From Tetrahymena elliotti 4EA (lineage: Eukaryota > Ciliophora > Oligohymenophorea > Hymenostomatida > Tetrahymenidae): DNA of 64,000 nucleotides. Each line of letters starts with the position of its first letter. Position 1 is the first letter of the stretch. The position numbers were made by a program, and so were the translations under genes. This document shows positions 34,178-47,745 of this stretch, piece after piece. The notes under the pieces were generated by a model. The model saw only the letters and a program-made list of their open reading frames with translations. It ran no database searches and was not told where the DNA came from. The stretch lies in NCBI GenBank assembly GCA_000231825.2, contig JH720336.1, positions 376,235-440,234 on the forward strand, given 5' to 3'.

Positions 34178-36850
34178 ATAAATAAATAATCTTTAAAAGA
34201 ATATATATATTTTTATAATTATAGTATAATTAGTTTAAATATTCATATTGTGTCATTTTTATTTTTATTTAAACTACCTAAATATTATATTTCAAACTTT
34301 ATTTCAAAAGAGTCTAAATTTTTTACATTAAGCTGGTATTATGTAATAAATAAATGACTACTATTTAGTATTTGTGCTAGAATAAATAATAAATAATTAA
34401 CTATGGTTTATTAATATTATTTTAAATTATGAAAAACCTTTTTTAGAATTTAATCAATATAATCATTAGATAATTGGTATAAATAACTTTAATTTAATCT
34501 CAATATTTTTGAAAAATTAAAAACTATTAAAGAAAATAGAAATTCTAAGAAATTAAAATAGCTAGATTTGAATGTATTCTTTTTGATAACATTCAGATCT
34601 TTAAATAGACTAGAAGTTAGTTTATCCAACATATTTATCAAGATTCAAGTAAATTCGAAATTATAAATTAATCTTATGTTCTTGTATGGAAAATTTTTAA
34701 TTTTAAAAAGAAATATTTTCCATTAAATTAAATTATTAAAAAACAACTAGTTACTTTACTTCAAAAGAAGCAATTTAATAATAAAAGAATCCAAATTCAT
34801 AGAATTTTAAATATAAAATGTTAATTTTTGTACTTTAATAAAATATTCAAATCACATTTTTAATTTCTACTTTATTATTATTGATCACCAATCACTAAAT
34901 AATATTAAGGTTATCTAAATCATAATAAGAAAATGTATCCAAAAATTTAAATTAATTTCCTTACTTTGAGAGTAATCATGAAAATAAGATTGCCTTTTAA
35001 TACTCTTCAATTTATCGTTAGCGGTATTGAAATCTGTAATAAAACAGCTTTGACTATAACTTTACTCAACATTTTGAAGTAAGAAATTAAGATATGCTTT
35101 GTCTTGGAAGAATATATTGATAGTTTATAGGAATTTGTGATTTTTTGCTTGGAATTTGTTAATTTGTTTTTCAAATATTTCTTATTACTTTTATGGCTGT
35201 TTTATTAAATAATATAATTATCTTATTCATTTATTCATGATAGATTTTTAATCATCATATATTAATTCTTTCTTCTCAAGTACGCGCATAAATACATGCA
35301 TAATTATATAACCCTCTCTAGATCTATTAAATCTGTAATAACTAGAAACTAAATTTCAAAATAAAAATAACTTGTTTTAATTTTTATTCACAATTTAAAA
35401 ACATCAAACTGAAAGAGATGGTTTTATTTTGTATTATTTCTATGATATACTTCATCATAAATTTTAAATTTAAAAAGTTTTTAAGCAGTTTTAATACCTT
35501 GTAATTGACTTTAAAGAAAAAAAAATCCATCAAAAATTTTTACAGAAAGTTTAAAATTTTGATACTTTTTAATAAGGATGAAAAATATTGAAAAATGACT
35601 TATTTAAGACCAGAGTACCTACATAAAATTATTTAAATAAATAATATTTTAAGTGAAATTTTTAAATAAATAAGTTAAAAAAGAGAAGTTGTTATTGTAT
35701 TTAAGAACAATATTAACAAAATTTAAAATGAAAAATATCAATTAGTTAAAGCATTTACTTTTAAAAATAAACTTTTTTTCATCTAACATATGTTTCTTTT
35801 AAAATTCATTTTTCAAATTATGAAAGTTTCATTTTGTTTCTAAATTTTAAATATTGATAAAAATGAAAAAATGTAAATTTCTCTAATTTAATTTGTAATA
35901 AATATATATAAAGAAAAATTCATTTTATTTATTTGTAAAAGATATTGTAAATAAGCTTCTTTCCCTTAATCAAACTCAATAATTTATAAAAGAATTAAAG
36001 CAATTTGTAATTGAATTCAATAAAAATTTTTCTCCTGATTTGAGATGTAAATTTTTTTTGAAATATTAATTAATTTACTTTTATGAAATGTAAGGTCAGT
36101 TTATATGGCTTTTATTACTAAAATATTAGATACGAATTAAAAATATATTTCAAAAACAATAAATAAAATCATTTGTTTCAAATATTTTTTTCTAATTCTT
36201 TTTGTTTTAATCATTTTAAATTGACCTATTTTTGTTTATTTGTAACTTTTTCAGTTTTTAGGTTGAGTTATTTGTGGAGGATTTTTAACGCAAAAAATTA
36301 CGTTTAAAAAGAATCGTTCGTTATTGGGTGTATACATGAATGTTTGAGATTGATTTAAAAGAATAAGGAGTTGGTTTATTGTTAGGAAGAGATTAGTTAG
36401 TAAATATTTAGATAATGGAATTATTTTTAAATTTAAGGATTATTTTAAATTAAGAAATTAGTGGGTATTAGATTAACAACATCAAGAAATAAATATTTAT
36501 TAATTTTTCAATATTATAATCTATTTATCTTAGTGGATTTAAGGTATTTAGTTTTTGATCATAATATTATGAAAGAATTCAATAAACAAAACAAATTCTA
36601 AATTCTGAATAATATTTGGAGTAGTTTAGATGCATTTCTTAGTTGCATTCGTATTTGAGTACTAATAATATATATATACAATTGTGAGTAGAGAAGAGTA
36701 AAGAATCTATAAAAATATTAACACTTTATTAGTGAGTGGTGGTTTTCTACTTTCAAAGAATAAAAAAGTGGATAATAAAAAATTTTTATTAATTTATTAG
36801 CAAAATAAAGCATATATATTTATTAATAGTTAATTATTTCATTTAGTATT
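34178..36850. other. Intergenic region with one long open frame
   Basis: AT-rich. It holds the 145-codon open frame listed at 34978. Nothing else supported; simple AT runs dominate. Confidence 0.4.
34978..35412 (+). CDS. Possible small hydrophobic protein (144 aa)
   Basis: A TGA-free frame from ATG 34978 to TGA 35410-35412. It begins MKIRLPFNTLQFIVSGIEI and contains a very hydrophobic middle (FVNLFFKYFLLLLWLFYQII) and a basic, Ser/Lys-rich end. It could be a small membrane protein. Evidence is only length, start and composition. AT-rich noncoding DNA translated in this code also gives Phe/Leu/Ile-rich peptides, so chance is a real alternative. Confidence 0.35.
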
Positions 36851-39800
36851 ATGGCTGGGTCAAATAGAATAAGTTTAGGGATATTTTTTATAGCATGGCT
36901 AGCAATTAAAAGTGTATTGTCTTAAATAACAATCAGAAAGCAGGTCTTTTATTAAATGCAAGTTTCTTCTAACCTGGTATAATCTACTGAAGGATGGGTA
37001 TTATTTGTTTTTAGATCAATTTAAATTACATCTTTGAAAATCATATTTTTGTTATTAGTCTTAGGTAAAAGGGGGTTAAATAAATTAAAGCAACTGCGAT
37101 CCAACTGATAATTATAGTCCATCATATGTATATGGCACGTAAATTCTTTTCAAATTTATCATTAAAAGAGTTTGCTGCACAAGAATTACCAACAACAATC
37201 AAAGATATTAGTTGACTTTTTGTTAAGTTTAGCAAGATAAATAATAACAAGAGGATTTTATATAAATTTCTTTGTTTATTGTTTGATATTTGCTTTGGAA
37301 ACTAAACGAATAAATACAAGGCCAAACTAACAAATCTATATAAATCAAGCATCAAATTATAATTATGAAATATGAACATGACAAAAGAGTTATATTAACT
37401 TCTGCTTTTATAATAGGAGAAACTAAAATACGCCACCATCAAACAAATATGATTGCATGTCGGATCCAAATTTGATTCCTTATGAGTTTGAAATCGCACG
37501 TTCAGTAATGACTAATCTGCCTCATTATCAAATTGGGTTTGATGTAGAGTTAATATTGTAAACTTTTTAAGCAAAATCGATAAAACAATTTTAAGATTTA
37601 ATTTGAAATGTATGAATTGGATGAATGAATGATATTTTTATTAGTGAATGCACATTTGTTAATTTTTAAGCTTTGTTTTGAAGAAAATTTCTTCATAAAT
37701 TATAAATGGAAGTTTTTATAGTTGAGTTACTCAAATATTTAACTGTCTGTAATATAAATTTAAAGCTGAAATAAACAAAAATTCTTTCAATTGACAATTC
37801 ATTAAAATAAACAGTTAAATATTTATCTTCATAAAGTATATTATTAATTAATTTAGGTTTGGCGATTGGGCTGTTTAGGGAGTCAAAACATGTACAAGAT
37901 CTGATTATTTAGTTCTAACTGCAGGAGAAATTAAATTTAAATTTACCATACAAGATGCATATACTAATTAGTTGGCTTGTCAAAACACAGTTGATGGGGG
38001 TTATTTACTCAAGATAAGTAATGTTATAGATCATAAAGATAATAAATTAGATGTTTCATTAATGTCAAATACACTTTCTGATTACTCAATGTTGAGTTTT
38101 GGAATAAGAAAGTTTAATGTCTACTCTAATTTATGTCCTGATCAGTATTGCAGTGCTTGCATTGATTAATACACATGTACTTCATGTACAAATGACTTGT
38201 ATGTTTCTTTTGATGGACGTTAATGTCTCCAATCTTGCCCTACCAACTTTCTCATTTAATAAGGAAAATGTGTTTAAACATGTAGTCTCAACGCAATTTT
38301 AGATGTCTCTACAAGAACATGTGTCTTATGTGATCCTAATTGCTAAATCTGTCAAACTCAAAGCTCTTGCTCTAAGTGTTACTATAATTATTACTAATTT
38401 TAAGGTATTTTTATGATTTCTAAACCTTATTTAATTTTCTAGAAAGAATGTTAAATGTGATAGAGTAATGTAAATTATTATTAGTAATATTTGCATTATT
38501 CATGCATGAATCCATTAAATTCTTTCTTACATTAAAATTAAATTACTCACCAGTTAAAGTTTTTTAAAGAATAAATGCGATTGATGAAATTAAAAATTTT
38601 ACCACAAATTTCATTTCTATTTTTATTCAGCCTATTAAAAAAAGAAATTAAATACATTTCTAATATTTAATTATTAAATCTTTAGGAAAATGTTATTAAT
38701 CATGTCCCATTAATAGCATCTCTCCAACGGACGGTTCTAATGTATGCAAAGAATGCTCTACTGGCTGCACAGTTTGCAATTCAAATGGGTAGTGCAAGTA
38801 ATGTGAAAAATAGTATGCCCTCGTTAATGGTATATCAAAATATAAATTTTAGTATTTCTTTACAAATTTTAATATTAATTTAAAAAAGGCTAATGCTAAA
38901 AATGTTATGACTCTAATTGCGCTACTTGCTAAGATAATGGAATTTATGCATGCTTAACTTGTAATAATGGCTTTTATTTTAGTGAAAAAAAATGCATTTC
39001 AGATAAATGTTAAGATTAAACCTATAGACTAGCTAATAAAGAATGCTAAGTATGTATGGGAGGATATTATTATGATATTTCTTAAGATTCTTGTATTGAA
39101 TGTCACAGTCTTTGCCATGACTGTAATGGTACAGAATGGGATTAATGCAAAGAATGTTCCACTATTAGGTAAATCCATATAATAATTTCAATTGTATTCA
39201 TATAACTTAGATAAAAAATTAAATTAAATTTACATATTGTTTTAATCATGTAGCTATGCAATAACAAATTATTTGGTTATCTCATATTTCTTTTTCAAAT
39301 GGTAAAATTGTAAGAAAATAATTAAAATAGATAGCAAAGGCCATTAGTTTTTTTGTAATAGTATGAAAAATTTAAATGATAAATAGTAAAATATCCAAAG
39401 TTGTTTATTTACTTTTTATTTCTTACAAAATTCAACAACACTTTTGGCATGGAAGGAACTTTTAATGATATTTTTATTATTTGTTACTTAATTTTTTTAA
39501 ATCAATAAAGAGGAGAAAAATAATTAAATGATAAAATTAATTCGAAATAAAATATTCTAAAATAAGATAGCTTATAATGAATTTTTTATTATTAAATACT
39601 TAAACTTTTTGAAATTAACAAAAATAAAGATATAGATTTATTTATATATCTGTTGTTTTTAATTTTATTTTTTGAGGAATTGAATTTTTAATTAACTATT
39701 TTAAAATATAAATAAATAGGTGGAGATATGTTTAAACTCAGAGCTCTTAGCAAGGTATATATTCAAGTAAGTTAGGGATATGTGACTGCTAGAATTCTGA

Positions 39801-42800
39801 TGAGTTTGATACTATTCAAGACACTTGCTAGAAAACAGGGCAGTGGAATATTTTAAGTTATTTTATGCTGTTTATTATCTTTTTTGCTAGCTTATAACTT
39901 GCTTACAGAGGCAAGATGCTATATTTAATGAATTTTATGTATTTTATTTAGAGCTTGAGTTTACTTGGCTTCTTAAATATGCCTTATCCATATTTTCTTT
40001 AAGATATTTTCACAGGATTTAATAGGGTTAATTTACCAAGTCTTTTACCTAGAGTTTATTAAATTGATAAAGATAAAATGCCTTTAAGCGGTAGAGGATA
40101 AACTGTTTACTTTTCTAATTAACCTGCTGAGATAGAAGAAGTGTTTTCTTATGCTAAATTCATGCTCTACTATGACACTACTTCAAATTTCTTATTAAAT
40201 TTTTTAAATTATTTTATTATCAACTTGATCCCATTATCTTGCTATGTCTTTGTTAGAGTTTATGAGAGAGTAAAGGCTAAAAAATTTATTTATGAAAGGA
40301 CTATCAAAAATGAAGTTATTCCTTTCTTTTTGTATCACAGCCTATTATCTCTATTTATTTACATCATTTTGTAGTTTTCACACTCTTCTACTAGTAGTGC
40401 TCTTCATGTAATAGGAACTATTAGTGCTGTTATTTGTTTGGTTCTTTTAGTTGTCATGACCTATTTTCACACATTCACTCTCATGAAAAGCATTAATTTA
40501 TTTAAAAAGAAAGAAAAAAATCATGATATTTTTAGATTTTCGATATACTTACGTGATATTAATTTTATCAGTGGAAATATATTTTAATAGAATTTTAGAA
40601 CCATTCAAGTATTCAAATAGTTTATTCTTGCTTGTTGCATAGTTGGAGCATATGATAAACCTGTTACTTAGGCTATCTTAGTAATAGTTTTCTAATTTGT
40701 ATATTATATGATTCTAATAGCTATCAAGCCATTTGCTGCTGCTGAAAACAATAAATAATAAATTATATATGAAACTTTGTTGTTTTTCTGTTTATTCTTA
40801 GGGTGTTGGTATGAATTCTCTTTTGGAATTGAAGGCTAAGCGATAAAATAATTTGTAGGAGTATCTTTAATTTTAGGAATATTTTTTATATTACTCTACA
40901 TGATGACAGTAACTCTTTATAATTGCTATAAAATTGAAAAACCTTTGTTCTAATAATACATGTTAAAGCGCCATTTAATCAATCAAGAAAAAGAGAGATA
41001 AAAAATGGCTCTTAGAGAAAAGAAAAACTCCATTACAGAATATGTGAATAAAGATGGTCTTAGTTAAAGTAAGAATAATGATATATCGGACTCAGATAGT
41101 GAAAAGAGCAAGAGTTAAGAAAAATCAGTTGAAAATTAGGCTTCTAGAAAGACATTACAAAGGAATCAAACTCCAAAAAATATATTGCCTAATGGTCTTA
41201 GAAGTAGTAAAAATGCCTTTTCAAGTAAAAATAAAAATGCTGTTAGTTAAGTATTTAATGACTAAAACGATGAAACAATTTAAGTCTAACCAGATTATAG
41301 AGAGGCAATCAAAGGTCATTAATTATAATTCAATAATAGTTAAATATTAATGAGTGAATTGCCATAAAACACAACATTAAATGGTGCTTAATCAAGAAGA
41401 AATCCATATGCATAAAATAATTAGTCAATGACTTACTACCTGAATGAAACAGATTAAAACATCATAACAGAAAGCTATATCAAACAATAAAATAATGATC
41501 CTAACATACTTTCTGTGTTGGATGATGAAATTATGAATAATTTATAATTTAATCATACAAATAGACAGTCTCAATAAAATGGAGACAACGGTATCAGTTT
41601 TTATGATAAAAATAATATGTCAGAGACTTTCATAAATAATAATGAATATTAAACTCAGTTAAATGAAAGCCCTGAAAAATAAAACTAATTATCAGCTTCA
41701 AGGACTATTAATTTTGCTGCCTAGGAAGTTGAAATGACTTAATTTGATAAAAGTGATGTTTATTAGGATTCAAATAAAAAAGATATTATTTCTATAAACA
41801 CAAATTAGAATGATATCTCTGGTATATAAAATAAAACCACCTAAATGGAGCAGGGTGTTCTAATTAATCTTAAAAGAACTGACTCTAATGATAGTATAAT
41901 ATTAAAAAAGAATTAAAACTATCAACCTTAATAGAATGATAATTAAAGCTTTGGATAGTCAGATAATAAATCTATTTTAAATAAAAATGAAGAAGATGAG
42001 TATAATAAAACTTTCTTGATAAATAATGAGGGGATATAAGATGTGGCCAGCCATTTAGTAAGTTAATATATAGAAAATCAAAGCATTGTAAATGTAAAAG
42101 CTAAATCAAACACTTTGTATGCTTCTACTGAATAGGGTGTTAGACCAAAAACATAAGTAAATAATCGCTCTTCATTATAAAATGGATTAGTTTAAGGTAT
42201 ATAAAATATTTAACAACCATAGCAAAAAATATAGGATGCACCAGAAATATAAAAAATAGATAATAATTATCTTTAGAAATAAAATACCTATACAAATTTA
42301 AAAACAGATAATAGTTAAGCAGGTCTTTATAATAATAACAACAGCAATAACTATGGATCTAATTCTAATTTTGATTTAGTATACAATTAGAATAACAACT
42401 AATCTATGCTTAATGAGAGTGTTCTTAATTAAAGTATGGATCCTATGAGAGGAGCTAATATCCTCTCATCTTCTGTATTAAACTCCAGTGCAGTTAGAAA
42501 GTTAAGTTAGTAAAAAGGAGTTTTCTAGCACACCGGTAAATAGTTATCAACAATAGAAAGGAGTCAATCTCAAAAGCAAGAAATAGTTAAAGCTTTTAAG
42601 GAGCCACCATAAAAAGTACAATAAAAGTTTGCAACTAAAAAGAAGAAAAATTTGAATGGGTCTAATTTACCCTAAAAATAGGGCTAAGCATAACAATAAT
42701 AGAAGGCTAAAAATTCTGTAGAGCCTGGTGACTTGAACTCTCTAAATAATCAAGCTAACAATTTCATTAAAAAAGCCTTAGATACAGAACTCATGTATAA

Positions 42801-42849
42801 ATGGAAAGATTAATCCTATAATTATGATGATGAAGAAGAAGATTATTGA
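36851..42849 (+). CDS. Multipass membrane protein, Cys-rich (furin/GFR-like) ectodomain
   Basis: A large receptor-like protein typical of expanded ciliate families; function unknown. Seven exons (36851-36997, 37059-37138, 37417-37557, 37857-38404, 38686-38829, 38889-39168, 39720-42849) give 4470 nt, 1489 aa, all phases matching. It has a signal peptide (residues 1-23) and an N-terminal ectodomain. Then come CxxC-rich furin/growth-factor-receptor-like repeats from about 212 to 470 (QYCSACIDQYTCTSC, CQICQTQSSCSKCYYN, CKECSTGCTVC, CVLCDPNC). About eight or nine hydrophobic segments lie between 488 and 845. A ~640-residue cytosolic tail is Asn/Gln/Ser-rich with an acidic end (DDEEEDY). The last exon is two-thirds of the gene. 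Related ciliate proteins are annotated only as transmembrane proteins. A signalling or adhesion role is inferred. Confidence 0.9.
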
Positions 42850-45723
42850 TATTTCTTTTCAAAGATATAATATATACAGGTAGTGTTTAATTATAGAAGT
42901 AAATAGCTATAAAGAGTTTCTTCAATATTAATTTAAAAATAAGTTATTTATTTCATGTTATGTATTTAAAAATATATTAACTCTAAATGGGAATCTATCA
43001 ATAAAAATCTTTTGCTTTTTTCAAATAAATTATTAAAAAATGTAGAGAATGAAGGATAAGTTAATCCTTTTAAAAAATTTTAATATATATTTTAAATGCA
43101 AATAAAAATATTTTTTAGAGAGAGAGAATATGATAAATTCTTCGATACTAAAATATCTTGTAAATGTTTCAATAAAATCTTTATTTACTATCATACATAT
43201 TCATTAAATTTATCCAAATGATTAAATAAATGTATGTAGTAAAATGGAAAGATTGATCATATAATTCAGAAGACCTTTTGTTATCTGCAAAAAAAATATA
43301 AATTTATACAGTATATGGTGAAAGCTTAGATCAAACTGGTTTAAAAATTCGATATCTTTTAGTAATAAAGAAAGAATATTACATATTCTCTGATTCAGAG
43401 ATTAATAAAATAATAGCTATTTTAATGGTAAAAACTTAATTAAACTATAAATAGTTTCTATTATTTTGTTTAAAATTTAGAAATAAAAAAAAATTAGTTA
43501 TTTAATTTAAATATTTTAGAATATTTTTATCAGAGATAAACACTTCAATGAAATATTCATAAAAACAGAAAATATGTTTTTAAAGAGTTTTTCAAACTGC
43601 AGAAAAGCATAAATAAAAGAGAAAAAAAATTTATTATTAACCCTTTAATATTTTATCAATGTTGCTTTCAATTAAAAAACAAAATAAAAAATTAAGTAGA
43701 TACTCTTCTTTATATAATTAAAATGTAAACTTAAAAATAGTTATTTCTTCTTATTTTTTGGATTTAATTATGTTTAAGATGAAATTTATTTTAATAGACA
43801 TATTCATACACCTCAATTATTCATAAGATTCTAAAAAAAGTCTCTCTTTAATAATAAATGAAGAAATACTTTCCTTAACCAAGTTTGTTCTCAACAATAT
43901 TTTTAAAAATTTTTAAACTTTAAATCAAAAAAATATAAAAAAATAAATTATTAAAAATCAAATACATACATTTAACTCTTTCTACATAATATTCAAGTGT
44001 AAATAATAAATTGCATGCTAAAAATAATAAGAATAAATAACTATTTAAAAAGTTACTCCTAATTTATCCACAAGATCCTAAAAAAATCACTTGTGCAATG
44101 AATAACTAACTCAAGTAAATTATTAATTTAAAATTTAGTTTGGACATATTTTGAAAAAAATCTTTCTAAATTTAGTTTTATTTTAATTGAAAAGAAGTAA
44201 ATTTTAAAAAATATCTGTATGAAAAGTGTTGAAATATTAACCCTTACTTATATTAAAATAAAACAATTTATGTCTTCTTGAAAATAATAAACTGAAACAA
44301 AAATGTTGACGAAATTATAATTATCTCTAGTGATTTATTATTTTTTATAATTTTTAATTTGTTTGCAAGAGTAATTTTATGTTGATTTTTTACAAAAAGA
44401 AATAATAGTAGGTAGATTCGCAATTTTTTTGGATTAGAAAATTAAATAATTTTACTGTAAAACCTTTAAATACTTAGAAATTTTAGAGGCTAAAGGAATA
44501 TTTAAGTTTTAGATTAGCTTTTATATTATATTTTTGGTTATTTTTTCTAAAATTTACTATTAAATTAGATAGGATATATTAAATCTTTGTAAATTCAAAT
44601 TTAAAAAACAAATTAATTAAGCGGAAATATCTAAAATTTAAAATCTAATTCAAAATAATTAATCAATCAATCAATCTGTGGGGTCCAAAGTAAAGTAAAT
44701 AGAATGACTGGAACCAAAAATTAAATTTTTGAATTGGATTGATTATAAATATTTTTAAATTGAAGAGATCAGGAAAGATAGATTTACATGTAAGAAAACA
44801 CTTTAGAAAGAATCTAGCACTTCTAGAGAATACTTTTCTGATAAAATATTGTTAGATACTCAAGAAAGAATTTAGAGTAGCTATATATCTTGTTAAGTAA
44901 AAGATATTTATTTTCTAATATATATCTAAAGCATCTCATTCTATTGATAATGAAATAAAATAAATTAGTTTCAAAGAATAATGAGCAAATGAATTTAATT
45001 TTGATAGAGAGGAGCAAACTATATTAAGGTGTTAAGTTATTATTTTTATCAATTATTTAGTGAATAGCTTCTAAAAAAATTAAAAAACATTATTCATAAT
45101 AAAGGTAAAAATGAAATTTGAAATGAGTTTAAAATCAATGTAGCAAACAAACAAACAAACAAGCTAATAAATAGAATTCAAAACTAAAGAAACAAATAAA
45201 TAAATAAAGAAACAATAAAACAAATCGTCAAAGATAAATAAAAAATTGAATATTAATTTAAAATGTATGCAATAATGAATGTCTAGATTAAAATATAGAT
45301 AATTGATTAATTGATTTTTACTTTGAAATTAGATATATTTTATTAATTTATTTGCTTATTTCTTTGCTCATTTTGATAAAAATGAATGAAAAAATTAGTC
45401 TTTTGTAATAAGAATTCTTTATTTATTTTCAATATGTAGGGATGGATGAATGAATAAATGCATTTGCATCTCTTTGCATATATATATGAATGTATGCATG
45501 TATTTCTTTAATTTCTAAGCTGAAAAGAGTTAAAAAATTAATAAGAATCTTAATAGGTTTGTTTGTTTTTTTATTAATTTATTTATATGTATGTAGGTAA
45601 ATAGGCAGGTGGCCTTTGAGTTTCTAAGAAATCAAATAAATTCGATCCATATAATTGAAAAAATATAATAAAAATCCAAATAAACCAAAAATAAAAGAGT
45701 GATAAACCTATCTATATTATAAG
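42850..45723. other. Long intergenic region
   Basis: About 2.9 kb, AT-rich. It contains a diverged repeat of the preceding gene's 3' end (43205-43340), (AATC)n and (AAAC)n simple repeats near 44660 and 45138, and T/A runs. No gene supported. Confidence 0.45.
43205..43340 (+). repeat. Diverged copy of the membrane-protein gene's 3' end
   Basis: The sequence around 43232-43275 (aaatggaaagattgatcata) resembles 42798-42838 (aaatggaaagattaatccta) in the last codons of the upstream gene. A later patch near 43298-43320 (aatttatacagtatatgg) resembles 42870-42885 (aatatatacaggtagtg). Order and spacing are kept, suggesting an old local duplication of the 3' end. Identity is partial and judged by eye. 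Confidence 0.4.
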
Positions 45724-46720
45724 ATGTCTTTAGATATTTTCGAATTAATTGAAGAATAAACCCAAAACCAAGACCCCAGCTCTATTGAAGAACTCGTTTT
45801 GGACAAGTCTAATATTGGTAAATTTACTGAAGAAATTAAAAGAAAGTTAGAATCCTTCACCAACTTGACATCCCTCTCTTTGAACGAATGTGGCATCACC
45901 TCTTTGGAGAATTTCCCTAAGCTTCCCAAATTGATTAGAGTCGAATTAATTGATAATAAAATTACAGGCTAATAACTCAAGCATTTGCTCCACTTAACTG
46001 AATTACAATCTCTCTCTTTGGGTGGTAACCTCATTAAGAACCTCAAGGAAATCGATGTCCTCCAATCTCTCCCTAAACTCTTCTAACTTGATTTCCTCAA
46101 TAATGATGTAGCTTAAGATTAAGGCTACAGAGATTATGTATTTTCTACTTTAAAGAATCTTGGTATCCTCGATAACTACGACTCCAAGGGACAAGAAGTT
46201 CAATATGATGATGATGAAGACGAAGAAGTAAGCACTTATTTTCTTAATTTAGCTTATCTACAGCATCTCTCATTTACTTTTTTCAATTTTAATGATATCC
46301 ATTTTGATAATTCATTATTGGATAAAAAAGGATAGTAGATAAATTTCTTTTTCTCGAAAAGACCCCCTAAAAATTTAACTATTTTGAAAAAGCTGCTCTC
46401 ATTTGAGAAGATTTTGGGTTAATGGATAGAAATATTGATTTTTTTTGCTAATTAAAAAGGTTGATGATGATGAAGAAGATGATGAAGACGATGATGAAGA
46501 CGATGAAGATGATGATAAGCTTGGTGATGAAGAAGAAGATGACGAAGAAGGTAACGAACTCGAAGAAAGTGAAGGAGATGATGATGGCGAAGATGAAGAA
46601 GAATTCGACGAAGGAGCTGATGACGATGATGATAACAACGATGATGAAGAAGAAGATGACGAAGATGCTGATGCCATTGAACAAAAGTCTACCCAAAAGA
46701 AGAAAGTTAAACCCAATTGA
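45724..46720 (+). CDS. Acidic leucine-rich nuclear phosphoprotein 32 (ANP32) homolog
   Basis: ANP32 proteins bind histones and act in chromatin regulation, phosphatase inhibition and mRNA transport. Exons 45724-46227 and 46460-46720 (phase 0, 232-nt intron) give 255 codons, 254 aa, close to the ~250 aa usual for the family. Residues ~15-150 carry leucine-rich repeats (IEELVLDKSNIGKF, LTSLSLNECGITSL, LIRVELIDNKITG, LQSLSLGGNLIKNL). They end in the family cap-like LFQLDFLNNDVA..YRDYVFSTL. Residues ~165-245 are nearly all Asp/Glu. The end is a basic KKKVKP, a likely nuclear signal. The codon bias is GC-richer than the flanks, suggesting high expression. The start has a purine-rich context. The intron sits exactly where the acidic tail begins. 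Confidence 0.95.
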
Positions 46721-47745
46721 AAAAAAAATTTAGTAAAATAGCAAAATCACTTATATAACAAAAAGCTTAAAATACCTTTTAAATAAGGGATCTATCTATA
46801 GTAATAATATTGTTGAATGAAATTGTCAAAATGAATGAGTAAATTAGAATAAACAATAGCAAATAATGAACCATTAATACTAATTATCAATCTAACATAA
46901 AAACTAACTAACTAACTAATAATGCTAAGCATAATAATCAAGCAAGTAAATAAACAAAGGCTTAGATATTAATTAAACTAACATATTATTTTCCTATCTA
47001 AAATTATTGAGGTTAAATTATTTGTTTGTCTAGTAGTGTGTTAGAAAGCAGTTCATTCATTTTAATAATAGATAAATCAACTAATTAAAAGTCAACTTGT
47101 TTTCTTATCTTATATAATAACCTGGATTTAATTGATGTATTCTCTGTATTATAATCACTTTTGTATTTGATTGATCCATTATATTATTAGGTATTTCATT
47201 CATTACTAACCTCCTATCCTTAAAATTATTTTTTTACTTTATCTGAATACCCTCTCTATTTAGATAGCTATTTCTTTATTCATTATACTTATGATTGTCT
47301 TTTATTTAACCTTTTTTGTAAATGAAAAACTCTTAAAGTTAATTTAAACCCTTTAATTTCTAAATTTGTTGAAACTTGCTGATTAAAAATAAACAAATAA
47401 AACTAGCAAAGGCTAATAATACTAAAAAATTTATATTTTTATTTACTTATAAAAGAAGAATAATTTAAAATGATCAATAAATAATTGAACTTTAGTTTAA
47501 TCAAAATTAAATTATATAAAAAAGATTTAGATACATACATAAATATAAAACAAAGAGTACTCTAAGATGTAATCAATATATTTTGTTTTCTTTATAAACC
47601 CAAGAGCTATTTAAATATAATCTTGAATTTGTTTAATTATTAACTATTATTTTTAACAAATTTATAAAGTTTTACAATATTTTAAACCTTCAGGTTCTAA
47701 ACTAAACAGAAAAAAGAATTACATCATTTCCTATTGGTTTTCTTT
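46721..47745. other. Intergenic region between convergent genes
   Basis: AT-rich 3' flanks of the ANP32 homolog (plus) and the multi-exon minus gene. No gene seen. Confidence 0.5.

Noticed and set aside
46399..46733. Several overlapping ORFs in all frames (poly-Ser, poly-Met, poly-Ile)
   Set aside because: Shadows of the GAT/GAA repeat that encodes the Asp/Glu tail of the ANP32 homolog.
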